Below, piece by piece: positions 52,904-60,026 of a stretch of DNA of 64,000 nucleotides. Under the pieces are notes generated by a model. It had not been told where the DNA came from and did not search any database. It saw only the letters and a program-made list of their open reading frames with translations. The first letter of the stretch is position 1, and the number at the start of each line of letters is the position of its first letter. The position numbers and the translations under genes were made by a program. The stretch is taken from contig NZ_JAHXPB010000005.1 of assembly GCF_023147505.1 (NCBI RefSeq), forward strand, positions 124,001-188,000. Direction: 5' to 3'. Source of the DNA: Brevundimonas sp. EYE_349. GTDB taxonomy: Bacteria; Pseudomonadota; Alphaproteobacteria; Caulobacterales; Caulobacteraceae.

Positions 52904-53395
52904 TCAGGCCGCCTCGCGACAGGCGGCGCAGCGGCCGTGCGCCTCGATGGTGGTGCGGACGATGGCGTAGCCGGCGGCCGAGGCGGCGGCGGCCATGGCG
53001 CCATGGTCCGGGCCTGTGACCTCCCGCGTTGCGCCGCAACAGTCGCAGATCAGGAAGGCGGCGGCGTGGATGGCGTCGCCCTCTTCGCTGCTGCAGGCGA
53101 CATAGGCGCTGATGGAGGCGATGCGGTGGGCCATGCCCAGCCGCTCCAGAAACTCCAGCGCGCGATAGACGGTGGGCGGCTTGGCGGCCTGGCCGTCCTC
53201 GCCGAAGCGGGCGATCAGGTCATAGGCCTTGACCGGCTCTCCGGCCTCCAGCAGCAGGGCCAGCACGCGGCGGCGTTGGGCGGTCATCCGCTCGCCGTCC
53301 TTGACCGCGCGCGCCTCGGCCTGGGCCAGGGCGCGATCCAGCGCGCCGCCCTTCAGGCCGGAATGGTCGTGATCGTGATCGCAGGCGCTGCCCAT
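52904..53395 (-). CDS. zur: Fur family regulator, Zur-like
   Basis: A 163-residue metalloregulator. The winged helix includes MTAQRRRVLALLLEAGEPVKAYDLI and KPPTVYRALEFLERLGMAHRI. Two CxxC pairs (Cys117/Cys120 and Cys156/Cys159) form the structural zinc site; His-rich HDHDHS is near the N-terminus. PPTVYRALEFLE is the Zur rather than Fur form. It likely represses zinc uptake genes. Confidence 0.88.
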   Translation of the reverse strand: MGSACDHDHDHSGLKGGALDRALAQAEARAVKDGERMTAQRRRVLALLLEAGEPVKAYDLIARFGEDGQAAKPPTVYRALEFLERLGMAHRIASISAYVACSSEEGDAIHAAAFLICDCCGATREVTGPDHGAMAAAASAAGYAIVRTTIEAHGRCAACREAA

Positions 53396-53515
53396 GGCCC
53401 ACAGCTAATGGCTGAGGCCCCTGGCTGCAACCGAAGCATCGCGGGTTTGCCGCTGACGCGGGCTTGGGTTAGAAGGCGCGCCTCATAACTTCATTATCCA
53501 GAGCGTCCTCGCTTC

Positions 53516-54295
53516 ATGACCGACACGAACAACTCGCCGCTCGAAGGCAATGTCCTCTTCTATGTGAACCCCGAGCCGCTGGATCAGAGCGTTCATGGGA
53601 CCTTGGGCGTCAATCCGACCGACAAGCCCTACGCCTTCGTGGCCCAGACGAACATCGTACCGCTGACGGTCACCGAGTTCGCCGCCGCCGCCCTGTCGTA
53701 TCCGATCATCTTCACCGGCGATAACCGCCAGCCGGTCGTGGTCATGGGGCTGCGCCAGGGTGAGAACCTGTTCGTCGCCGACGACGGCGAATTCCGCGCC
53801 GACGCCTATGTGCCCGCCTATGTCCGTCGCTATCCGTTCGTCTTCGCCGACGACAAGCAGAACCAACGTCTGATCCTGTGCATCGACCGCGGCGCGGCCA
53901 TCGTCGCCGAGGGCGGCGAGAACCCGCTGTTCGTCGAGGGCCAGCCCAGCGACTACACGAACATGGCGATGGAGTTCTGCAACAACTTCGAACAGGAACG
54001 CCAACGCACGGAAAGCTTCGTCCAGCTGATCAAGGACCTGGACCTGCTGGACACGCGCGACGCCGTGTTCACGCCGCGCAACCCCGACGGCACGCCCGGC
54101 GAGCCGCAGAAGCTGGCCGAATACTACGCCGTGTCGGAAGACAAGCTGCGCGCCCTGCCGGCCGAGAAGCTGGCCGAGTTGCGCGACAACGGCGCCCTGG
54201 GCCAGATCTACGCCCACCTGGTGTCGCTGCTGGGCTGGGACCGCCTGATCGCCCTGGCCTTCCTGCGTCAGGCGCAGCCGACGACGGTCAACTAA
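53516..54295 (+). CDS. SapC family protein
   Basis: A 259-residue protein of the SapC family, named after an S-layer-associated gene of Campylobacter. Core motifs: YPIIFTGDNRQPVVVMGLRQGENLFV, VPAYVRRYPFVF, LCIDRGAA. No signal peptide. In Caulobacterales it is common and its function is unknown. Strong terminator downstream. Confidence 0.9.
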   Translation: MTDTNNSPLEGNVLFYVNPEPLDQSVHGTLGVNPTDKPYAFVAQTNIVPLTVTEFAAAALSYPIIFTGDNRQPVVVMGLRQGENLFVADDGEFRADAYVPAYVRRYPFVFADDKQNQRLILCIDRGAAIVAEGGENPLFVEGQPSDYTNMAMEFCNNFEQERQRTESFVQLIKDLDLLDTRDAVFTPRNPDGTPGEPQKLAEYYAVSEDKLRALPAEKLAELRDNGALGQIYAHLVSLLGWDRLIALAFLRQAQPTTVN

Positions 54296-54311
54296 GACGG
54301 ACGTTCAGACC

Positions 54312-54356
54312 AAAAAAGACGCCCCGACGGTTCGCGCCGTCGGGGCGTCTTCATTT
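54312..54356. terminator. Strong bidirectional terminator
   Basis: A 14-bp perfect stem (AGACGCCCCGACGG with its complement) and TTCGCG loop between convergent SapC and MaoC-like genes, with A6 on the left and T-rich on the right. Confidence 0.92.
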
Positions 54357-54764
54357 TCAGCGCCGCGAGAAGACCGCGCGCGTCAGACACGAGAAGACCA
54401 GCCGCCCCGCCTCGTCCAGCAGGTCGTGCGAGGCGATGACGATGCCCTTTTCGTCGCCGACCGGATCCTTGCCCATCACCGTCATCCGCCCGCGCAACAG
54501 CTCGCCCGCCGGGGGATTGCGCATATAGCGCAGGCCGTCGACGGCCAGGACCTTGGTCTGGGCCCAACCGCCAGACTTGTCGGCGGCCAGACGGCTCCAC
54601 AGCACATAGACCATGGCGTCCGGCGCGCCATAGGCCATGTCCCAACCCGGCGCGAACCGTTCGACGAACACATCCAGCGCCGACTGATCGACCGCGCAGG
54701 CGCCCAGGGGCACGACCTGTCCCACTTCCAGGTCTTCAAAATGGACGTGCAGCGGGTCGCTCAT
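54357..54764 (-). CDS. MaoC-like hot-dog fold protein
   Basis: 135 residues. VHFEDLEVGQVVPLG and the hydrophobic tail EAGRLVFSCLTRAVFSRR resemble MaoC/R-hydratase proteins; the catalytic Asp/His pair is not clear, so it may act as a thioesterase or be non-hydratase. Probably cotranscribed with the oxidoreductase upstream (gap 22 bp). Confidence 0.65.
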   Translation of the reverse strand: MSDPLHVHFEDLEVGQVVPLGACAVDQSALDVFVERFAPGWDMAYGAPDAMVYVLWSRLAADKSGGWAQTKVLAVDGLRYMRNPPAGELLRGRMTVMGKDPVGDEKGIVIASHDLLDEAGRLVFSCLTRAVFSRR

Positions 54765-54786
54765 GCGCGGGCCTTCCGTGACAGTA

Positions 54787-55818
54787 TCAGGCGGGTTCCT
54801 CGGAAACCCGGACCAGCAACTTGCCGTCGTGATCGCCCGTGAACAAGCGGTTCAGCGAATCGACCGCGCCTTCCAGGCCGTCCTCGACGTGCACCTTCCA
54901 TTTCACCCGGCCATCGGCCAGCCAAGGCCCCATCTCGGCGACCATCTCCTTGGCGCGCGCGGCGTAGTCCAGGACCAGGAAACCCTGGACATGCAGACGA
55001 TGGGTGATGATGCGCGCGAAGTTCGGCGACGGCGGCGCCTTGGTCGCATTGTAGGACGAGACCAGGCCGCACACCGCCATGCGGCCATGCACCTTCAGGC
55101 GGTTGAACACCGCAATCATGATGTCGCCGCCGACGTTCTCGAAGTTCAGATCGATGCCGTCCGGGGCCAGCCGGTCCAGCGCCTCGCCCACGTCCTCGTT
55201 CTTGTAGTCGATGGCCGCGTCAAAGCCGAGTTCGTCGGTCAGCCAGGCGCATTTCTGCGGCCCGCCGGCGATGCCGATGACGCGGCAACCGCGCTGTTTG
55301 GCGATCTGGCCGGCGATGGAGCCGACCGCCCCGGCCGCCGCAGAAATGACGATCGTCTCGCCGGTCTTGGCCTTCAGCACATCGGTCACGCCGAAATAGG
55401 CGGTCAGGCCCGTCATGCCCAGCACCGACATATTGGCCGTCAGCGGCAGGCCCGGCGCGCGGTGGACCGGACGCAAGCCGCCCTCCGACACGACGGCGTA
55501 GTCGGCCCAACCGCCCGAGGTCGGCATGACCACGTCGCCGGCCTTGAACCGGCTGGAGCGTGAGGCCTCGACCACGCCCAGGGTCAGGCCGCGCATGACC
55601 TCGCCGATTCCCACCGGCGGCAGATAGCCTTCCGTATCGTTCATCCAGGTGCGGTTGGTGGGGTCCAGCGACAGATAGACGGTGCGGACCAGCACCTCGC
55701 TCTCGGCCAGATTGGGGACGGGCGTCTCGACCAGCTCAAGGTCGCCGGGCTGGATCAGCCCCTTGGGCCGTTGGCGCAGCACCCATTGTCGATTCGTCTT
55801 GCCGCCTTTCGAAGCCAT
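54787..55818 (-). CDS. NADP-dependent oxidoreductase, MDR family (CurA/LTB4-dehydrogenase-like)
   Basis: A 343-residue zinc-free medium-chain reductase. VYLSLDPTNRTWMND, GMTGLTAYFGVTDV and SAAAGAVGSIAGQIAK bind substrate and NADPH; IDLNFENVGGDI is also typical. It reduces alpha,beta-unsaturated carbonyls. AGGAGAG before ATG. The sRNA candidate at 55894 lies just upstream. Confidence 0.92.
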   Translation of the reverse strand: MASKGGKTNRQWVLRQRPKGLIQPGDLELVETPVPNLAESEVLVRTVYLSLDPTNRTWMNDTEGYLPPVGIGEVMRGLTLGVVEASRSSRFKAGDVVMPTSGGWADYAVVSEGGLRPVHRAPGLPLTANMSVLGMTGLTAYFGVTDVLKAKTGETIVISAAAGAVGSIAGQIAKQRGCRVIGIAGGPQKCAWLTDELGFDAAIDYKNEDVGEALDRLAPDGIDLNFENVGGDIMIAVFNRLKVHGRMAVCGLVSSYNATKAPPSPNFARIITHRLHVQGFLVLDYAARAKEMVAEMGPWLADGRVKWKVHVEDGLEGAVDSLNRLFTGDHDGKLLVRVSEEPA

Positions 55819-55893
55819 CCGCGTCTCTCCTGAAGGTTTTCTTTGACCACCATCTTGAGCCGGACGGGACGGCGGGTCGAGACGAGGCGCAAG

Positions 55894-55920
55894 AAAAAAG
55901 CGGCCCTTGCGGACCGCTTT
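55894..55920 (-). terminator. GNRA-capped intrinsic terminator of the sRNA candidate
   Basis: On the minus strand a 10-bp stem AAAGCGGTCC / GGGCCGCTTT (one G-U pair) closes on GCAA and runs into six T. It lies more than 160 bp beyond phyR's own terminator, so it needs another transcript. Confidence 0.92.
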
Positions 55921-56003
55921 GAAGTGGCATCATCGAGAATGAGGCGCGGAGGCGGCATGACCGGCTGTCGCCAGTCAAGTCGGGGGGCGTCGCCGCCTCC
56001 GCA
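55894..56003 (-). ncRNA. Candidate GsrN-like general stress sRNA (~110 nt)
   Basis: An exact EcfG promoter (56011-56035) predicts a start near 56003 and a GNRA terminator ends it at 55894. The 5' part folds into a perfect 10-bp stem (GCGGAGGCGG, complement at 55946-55955); inside are a run CCCCCC (55982-55987) and a small hairpin GACTGGC/GCCGGTC. Size, stress promoter, C-rich 5' loop and 3' terminator match what is known of Caulobacter GsrN, which pairs with katG and other mRNAs. No open frame explains it. The homology itself is inference; there is no alignment. Confidence 0.75.
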
Positions 56004-56010
56004 CTCCGAT

Positions 56011-56035
56011 AACGGCGCCGCGTGGTGGCGGTTCC
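56011..56035 (-). promoter_or_regulatory. EcfG promoter of the sRNA candidate
   Basis: Minus strand GGAAC (56035-56031), 16 bases, CGTT (56014-56011): exact match to the alphaproteobacterial EcfG/SigT consensus. Confidence 0.85.
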
Positions 56036-56086
56036 CGGCGGCCTTGCTTTTCTTTTCAGCCGGTCCAAACCCCGTCTGCACCACGG

Positions 56087-56120
56087 AAAAGGCCCCGTCG
56101 CCACGGGCGATCGGGGCCTT
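56087..56120 (-). terminator. Intrinsic terminator after phyR
   Basis: Minus-strand stem AAGGCCCCG / CGGGGCCTT followed by TTTT, 25 bp after the phyR stop. Confidence 0.85.
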
Positions 56121-56144
56121 ATAGCCACCAGCCTGGCTCAGACC

Positions 56145-56936
56145 TCAGGCGGCCTGTTTCTGGCGGGAGGGGTGGAAGAACAGCGCCTGACTAATCGCCG
56201 CCTTCACCGTTTCCGGCTGGAACGGCTTGGTGATCAGGAAGGTCGGCTCGGGCCGTTCGCCCGTCAGCAGACGCTCCGGGAAGGCGGTGATGAAGATCAC
56301 CGGCACGTCCAGCGTCTTCAGGATGTCCTTCACCGCGTCGATCCCGGATGACCCGTCAGCCAGCTGAATGTCGGCCAAAACCAGGCCCGGCTTGTGGCGA
56401 GCGACGGCGTCGATGGCCTCGTCATGCGTGGTGGCGGTGCCGGTGACGCGGTGGCCCAGTTCCTGCACCAAACTCTGGATGTCGGCCGAGATGATGGCCT
56501 CGTCCTCGATCACCAGGACGTCGGTGGCCAGTTCGGCGTCGATATCGGCCTGGGCGTCGGCGATCAGCCGCTCGACGTCGCGCGGGTCCGCCGACAGGAT
56601 CTGGGCCGCCTCGGACGGGGTGAACCCTTCCAGCGCGGTCAGAAGGAAGGCCTGGCGCGAACGCGGCGCGATGCGCAGCAGCCGCTGCGAGGCGTCGCCG
56701 GTGGTCTCCAGCTCGCCCGTTTCCAGCTGGGCGCCGGTCGATGACCAGATGGCGTGAAACACGTGATAGAGAGCCACGCGGGGCGTCATGTCCGAAGACA
56801 GCTGCTGCTCGCCGGCCGCCAAAGCCTCCAACGCGACGCGCACATAGTTGTCGCCCGTGGATTGATCGCCGGTCAGGGCGCGGGCGTAGCGACGCACGTA
56901 AGGCAGGTGCGGCGCGAGTCTAGCCAAAAGGCTCAT
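56145..56936 (-). CDS. phyR: General stress response anti-anti-sigma regulator PhyR
   Basis: A 263-residue protein with an EcfG-like sigma domain (about 1-130) and a receiver domain (140-260). Receiver residues: Glu144-Asp145, phosphoacceptor Asp189 in LADIQLADGSSG, Thr217, and the FAT-GUY signature FITAFPERL with Lys237. When phosphorylated it sequesters NepR and frees EcfG. An exact EcfG promoter lies upstream, giving positive feedback. Divergent from nepR-ecfG. Confidence 0.97.
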   Translation of the reverse strand: MSLLARLAPHLPYVRRYARALTGDQSTGDNYVRVALEALAAGEQQLSSDMTPRVALYHVFHAIWSSTGAQLETGELETTGDASQRLLRIAPRSRQAFLLTALEGFTPSEAAQILSADPRDVERLIADAQADIDAELATDVLVIEDEAIISADIQSLVQELGHRVTGTATTHDEAIDAVARHKPGLVLADIQLADGSSGIDAVKDILKTLDVPVIFITAFPERLLTGERPEPTFLITKPFQPETVKAAISQALFFHPSRQKQAA

Positions 56937-56996
56937 TCAGATAGTCCCCGACAAATCTCCGCCGTCCCGGCAAGGGAAAGCGCTACAGCGATGCTG

Positions 56997-57021
56997 AACG
57001 TATCATATCGGTCGCGGTTCC
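56997..57021 (-). promoter_or_regulatory. EcfG promoter of phyR
   Basis: Minus strand GGAAC (57021-57017), N16, CGTT (57000-56997), 61-85 bp upstream of the phyR ATG. Confidence 0.88.
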
Positions 57022-57062
57022 CCAGTTTCGATCAAGCTTGGGCGTAAAATCTGTTTCATGGA

Positions 57063-57087
57063 GGAACCGGCCCGGCGGGACGACGTT
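57063..57087 (+). promoter_or_regulatory. EcfG promoter of nepR-ecfG
   Basis: GGAAC (57063-57067), N16, CGTT (57084-57087), with the expected start point at about 57094. Transcription from it cannot include ATG 57058. Confidence 0.88.
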
Positions 57088-57135
57088 AAGGGCTGGCATC
57101 TCTGCGACGACCGTTGGGTGGGCCTTGTTCTGTCT

Positions 57136-57339
57136 ATGATTGATTCTAATGACTCCTCGCGCCTGGGGGGCGCCGACAAAACAGGGGAGGCAGACCTGGA
57201 AGAAGCCCGCCTTCGCCAACAGGCCATCGGCGTGAAGCTGCGCCATATGTTCGACGAAGTCGTCAACGAGCCGGTGCCGGACGAGTTCCTGGAAATCCTG
57301 AAACGCGCTGACGCCAGGGCGGCGGACGGTCCCGCATGA
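57136..57339 (+). CDS. nepR: Anti-sigma factor NepR
   Basis: A 67-residue anti-sigma factor. Its conserved core is IGVKLRHMFDEVVNEPVPDEFLEIL, which binds EcfG or PhyR. The open frame extends up to ATG 57058, but the EcfG promoter at 57063-57087 lies inside that extension, so ATG 57136 is the true start and gives the normal NepR length. The stop overlaps the ecfG ATG (ATGA). Confidence 0.93.
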   Translation: MIDSNDSSRLGGADKTGEADLEEARLRQQAIGVKLRHMFDEVVNEPVPDEFLEILKRADARAADGPA

Positions 57340-57947
57340 GCACCTCACGCCTGGGAGCCGCCCCGAAGCCGGCGTCAGCCGACGACGAAGGCTTCAAGCG
57401 CGAACTGGTGCTGCTGATCCCGCATCTGCGCGCCTTCGCCCGCACCCTGACCGGCGATCCCACCGCCGCCGACGACCTGGCGCAGGACGTCATGATGAAG
57501 GCCTGGGACGCGCGCGCCAGCTATCAGATGGGCACCAACATGAAGGCCTGGACCTTCATGATCCTGCGCAACCAGTTCTATTCGGAGAAGCGCCGCTCGT
57601 GGCGCCAGTCGCAGCTGGACCAGGAAGCCGCCGAACGCACTCTGGTCGCCGTCGATGACCCCGAGGCGCCCGTCGCCCTGGACGAACTGCGTCAGGCGCT
57701 GAAGACCCTGCCGGAAGAACAGCGCGAAGCGCTGATCCTGGTCGGCGCCGGCGGCTTCGCCTACGAAGAGGCGGCCGAAATCTGCGGCTGCGCGGTCGGC
57801 ACCGTCAAGAGTCGCGTCAGCCGGGCGCGACGCGCGCTCCTGGCCACGCTGGAAAAGGGCGGTTACAGCCGTGACGGCCAGGCGGCCGGCGAGGCCATGC
57901 GGACCATTCTGGGCGAGGCCGACAGGCTGGCCGGCGCACGGAGCTGA
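57336..57947 (+). CDS. ecfG: ECF sigma factor EcfG (SigT)
   Basis: A 203-residue ECF sigma factor. Sigma2: LIPHLRAFARTLTGDPTAADDLAQDVMMKAW and MKAWTFMILRNQFYS; sigma4: LPEEQREALILVGAGGFAYEEAAEICGCAVGTVKSRVSRAR. It directs transcription from GGAAC-N16-CGTT promoters. Cotranslated with nepR; followed by the PhyK-like kinase after 6 bp. Confidence 0.96.
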   Translation: MSTSRLGAAPKPASADDEGFKRELVLLIPHLRAFARTLTGDPTAADDLAQDVMMKAWDARASYQMGTNMKAWTFMILRNQFYSEKRRSWRQSQLDQEAAERTLVAVDDPEAPVALDELRQALKTLPEEQREALILVGAGGFAYEEAAEICGCAVGTVKSRVSRARRALLATLEKGGYSRDGQAAGEAMRTILGEADRLAGARS

Positions 57948-57953
57948 TCGGCG

Positions 57954-59750
57954 GTGAATGCGCCGTCTGACGCCCCACGGCCGCGCCTGGCCCGCACATG
58001 GACGAAGGACCGGTTCCAGGGCATCCGCTTTCGGCTGGGCATGGCCATGGCCATGGCCCTCCTGCCGATATTCGTCCTCAGCCTGATCCAGACCCAGGCC
58101 GATTTCCGACGTCAGGCCGAGGACCGTCAGGTCGATCTGCAGCTGGCGGCCGAACGCAGCGCGTCGGACGCCAAGGCGCAGTTGGACAGCGCCCAGGTTC
58201 TTCTGCGCGCGCTCAGCCCCGACGCGGCTGGGCCCTATTGCGCGGCGCGGCTCACGGCCCTGGTCGGTCGGCTGGACGGCTATGAGGGGCTTTATCGCAT
58301 CAGCCCGACCGGCGAGGCGACCTGCGCCTCCGATCGACAGGGCGGCCTGCGGTCCGGCGTGGCGCCCGCGACGAACGCCCCGTGGTTTCAACGTCTGCGC
58401 AACGGCGAGGACCTGGTGGTCATGCGCGCGCCCGAGGACGCCGGCTATCACGCCGCCCTGATCGTGGCGACGCGGGCCGAACGGCCGATGGGCCGATTCG
58501 ACGGCGCCATGGTGGCGGTGATCCCGCTGTCGGCGCTGCAACCCGACCTGAACGACCCCGCCCTGCCCTCAGGCTCTCAAGCGGCCCTGACCGACGGCGG
58601 CGGGCGCATACTGACCGCCAGCGAGGCCGGCGTCTTCCGCCTGTCTGGAGGCGACGATCTGGCGGGCTGGGTTTCGCGGGCGCGGGCGCAGGGGTCAGCC
58701 GTGTTCGAGGCGCGCGACGCTAGCGGCGAGCGGCGCGACTACGCCGGGGCGGCCCTGGCCGGCGGCGATCTCTACGCCCTGCTGTCCGCCCCGTCTCAGG
58801 GGCTGCTGTCCTGGGCGCGGCTGAATCCGATCGGCACGCTTCTGCTGCCGCTGGGCGCCTGGCTGACGGCGTTCGCGGCGGTGATGCTGTTGTCCGAACG
58901 CATCTTCATTCGCTGGCTGGACTATCTGGAGCGGGTGGCGGCCATCTATGCGCGGGGGCGGTTTTCCGTGCGGCCGCTTCAGGCCATGAACGCGCCCGCC
59001 GAAATCCGCACCATGGCCAAGACGCTGGACGAGATGGCCGAGGCCATCACTGCACGCGACCGTGAACTGACCGACGCCCTGGCCGAGAAGGACGCGCTGA
59101 TGCGCGAAATCCATCACCGGGTGAAGAACAATCTGCAGATCATCTCGTCCCTGCTGTCGATGCAGCAGCGGGCCCTGACCGACGCCCCGGCCAAGGCCGC
59201 GTTGGGCGACACGCGCCAGCGGATTTCGGCGCTCGCCCTGATCTATCGCACCCTTTATCAAAGCGCCGACATCCGCCACGCGGATGCGCGCGAATTCCTG
59301 AATGAATTGGTCGGCCAGCTGATCGCCAGCGAGGTCGGGCGCGGCCCGGTGGTCATCAGTTCGGTGGACGCCGATTCCCTGCACGTCGATCCGGACAAGC
59401 TGGCGCCGCTGGCGCTGTGGCTGGTCGAGGCGGTCACCAACGCCCAGAAGCACGCCTTCGCGCTGAACGGCGGCGAGCTGAAGGTGCGGTTCCGCGTCCA
59501 GGGCGACACCTCGGTTCTGGAAGTCGAGGACAACGGTCCCGACGCGCCCGCCGGCGCGGAGGTCGGGGTGGGACGCACCCTGATGAGCGCCTTCGCCAAA
59601 CAGCTGCGTGGCGAAACCGAATTCGTAGCGGCGCCGGGCGGCGGAACCATCGCCCGCATGACCTTCGCCACGCCCGAGGCGCTGATGCCGGTCGATCCGC
59701 TCGACAAGTCTGCGGACGGCAAAGGAACCGCCGCCGGGGGGTCGCGTTGA
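57954..59750 (+). CDS. phyK: PhyK-like sensor histidine kinase (HisKA_2)
   Basis: A 598-residue membrane kinase: TM1 about 29-47, a ~245-residue periplasmic sensor resembling double-Cache/CHASE regions, TM2 about 295-315, HAMP, and HisKA_2 with phosphoacceptor His388 in EIHHRVKNNLQ, then a HATPase domain (EDNGPDAPAG). Two periplasmic Cys (96 and 124) might form a disulfide. It should phosphorylate PhyR. GTG start. Its 3' end contains the promoter of the entericidin gene. Confidence 0.92.
   Translation: MNAPSDAPRPRLARTWTKDRFQGIRFRLGMAMAMALLPIFVLSLIQTQADFRRQAEDRQVDLQLAAERSASDAKAQLDSAQVLLRALSPDAAGPYCAARLTALVGRLDGYEGLYRISPTGEATCASDRQGGLRSGVAPATNAPWFQRLRNGEDLVVMRAPEDAGYHAALIVATRAERPMGRFDGAMVAVIPLSALQPDLNDPALPSGSQAALTDGGGRILTASEAGVFRLSGGDDLAGWVSRARAQGSAVFEARDASGERRDYAGAALAGGDLYALLSAPSQGLLSWARLNPIGTLLLPLGAWLTAFAAVMLLSERIFIRWLDYLERVAAIYARGRFSVRPLQAMNAPAEIRTMAKTLDEMAEAITARDRELTDALAEKDALMREIHHRVKNNLQIISSLLSMQQRALTDAPAKAALGDTRQRISALALIYRTLYQSADIRHADAREFLNELVGQLIASEVGRGPVVISSVDADSLHVDPDKLAPLALWLVEAVTNAQKHAFALNGGELKVRFRVQGDTSVLEVEDNGPDAPAGAEVGVGRTLMSAFAKQLRGETEFVAAPGGGTIARMTFATPEALMPVDPLDKSADGKGTAAGGSR
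59724..59748 (+). promoter_or_regulatory. EcfG promoter of the entericidin-like gene, inside phyK
   Basis: GGAAC (59724-59728), N16, CGTT (59745-59748). It overlaps the last codons of phyK and is 50 bp before the lipoprotein ATG. Confidence 0.85.
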
Positions 59751-59797
59751 TCAGGCAAGACCGGGGTGTTCGCCTCGGCCAACCCTGGAGTCTCTTC

Positions 59798-59935
59798 ATG
59801 CGCAAGATGTTCGTTCTGGTCGCCGCCGCCGCCGCCCTGACCACCGCCGCCTGCAACACAGTCGAAGGCGTCGGCCGCGACACCCAGGCCGCCGGCCAGG
59901 CCGTCACCGGCGCCGCCCAAGACGCCAAGAACTGA
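59798..59935 (+). CDS. Entericidin A/B family lipoprotein
   Basis: A 45-residue small lipoprotein: MRKMFVLVAAAAALTTAACN gives lipid Cys19; the mature part NTVEGVGRDTQAAGQAV matches entericidins. GGAG is seven bases before ATG. It is often strongly stress-induced, consistent with the EcfG promoter. Confidence 0.9.
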   Translation: MRKMFVLVAAAAALTTAACNTVEGVGRDTQAAGQAVTGAAQDAKN

Positions 59936-59969
59936 TTTCGACGCAGCCCCGGCTGCATCGACCGACTTG

Positions 59970-60001
59970 CAAGGCCCCGCTTCGTCGGGGCCTTGTTGGT
60001 T
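59970..60001 (+). terminator. Terminator after the entericidin-like gene
   Basis: 10-bp stem CAAGGCCCCG / CGGGGCCTTG with CTTCGT loop followed by T-rich TTGGTTTC. Confidence 0.88.
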
Positions 60002-60026
60002 TCAGGACCGCCTTCAGGAGATCGCC

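Noticed and set aside
55840..56124. Small plus-strand reading frame between the oxidoreductase and phyR
   Set aside because: Arg-rich shadow frame without ribosome site; the minus-strand promoter, stems and terminator give a better explanation as RNA.
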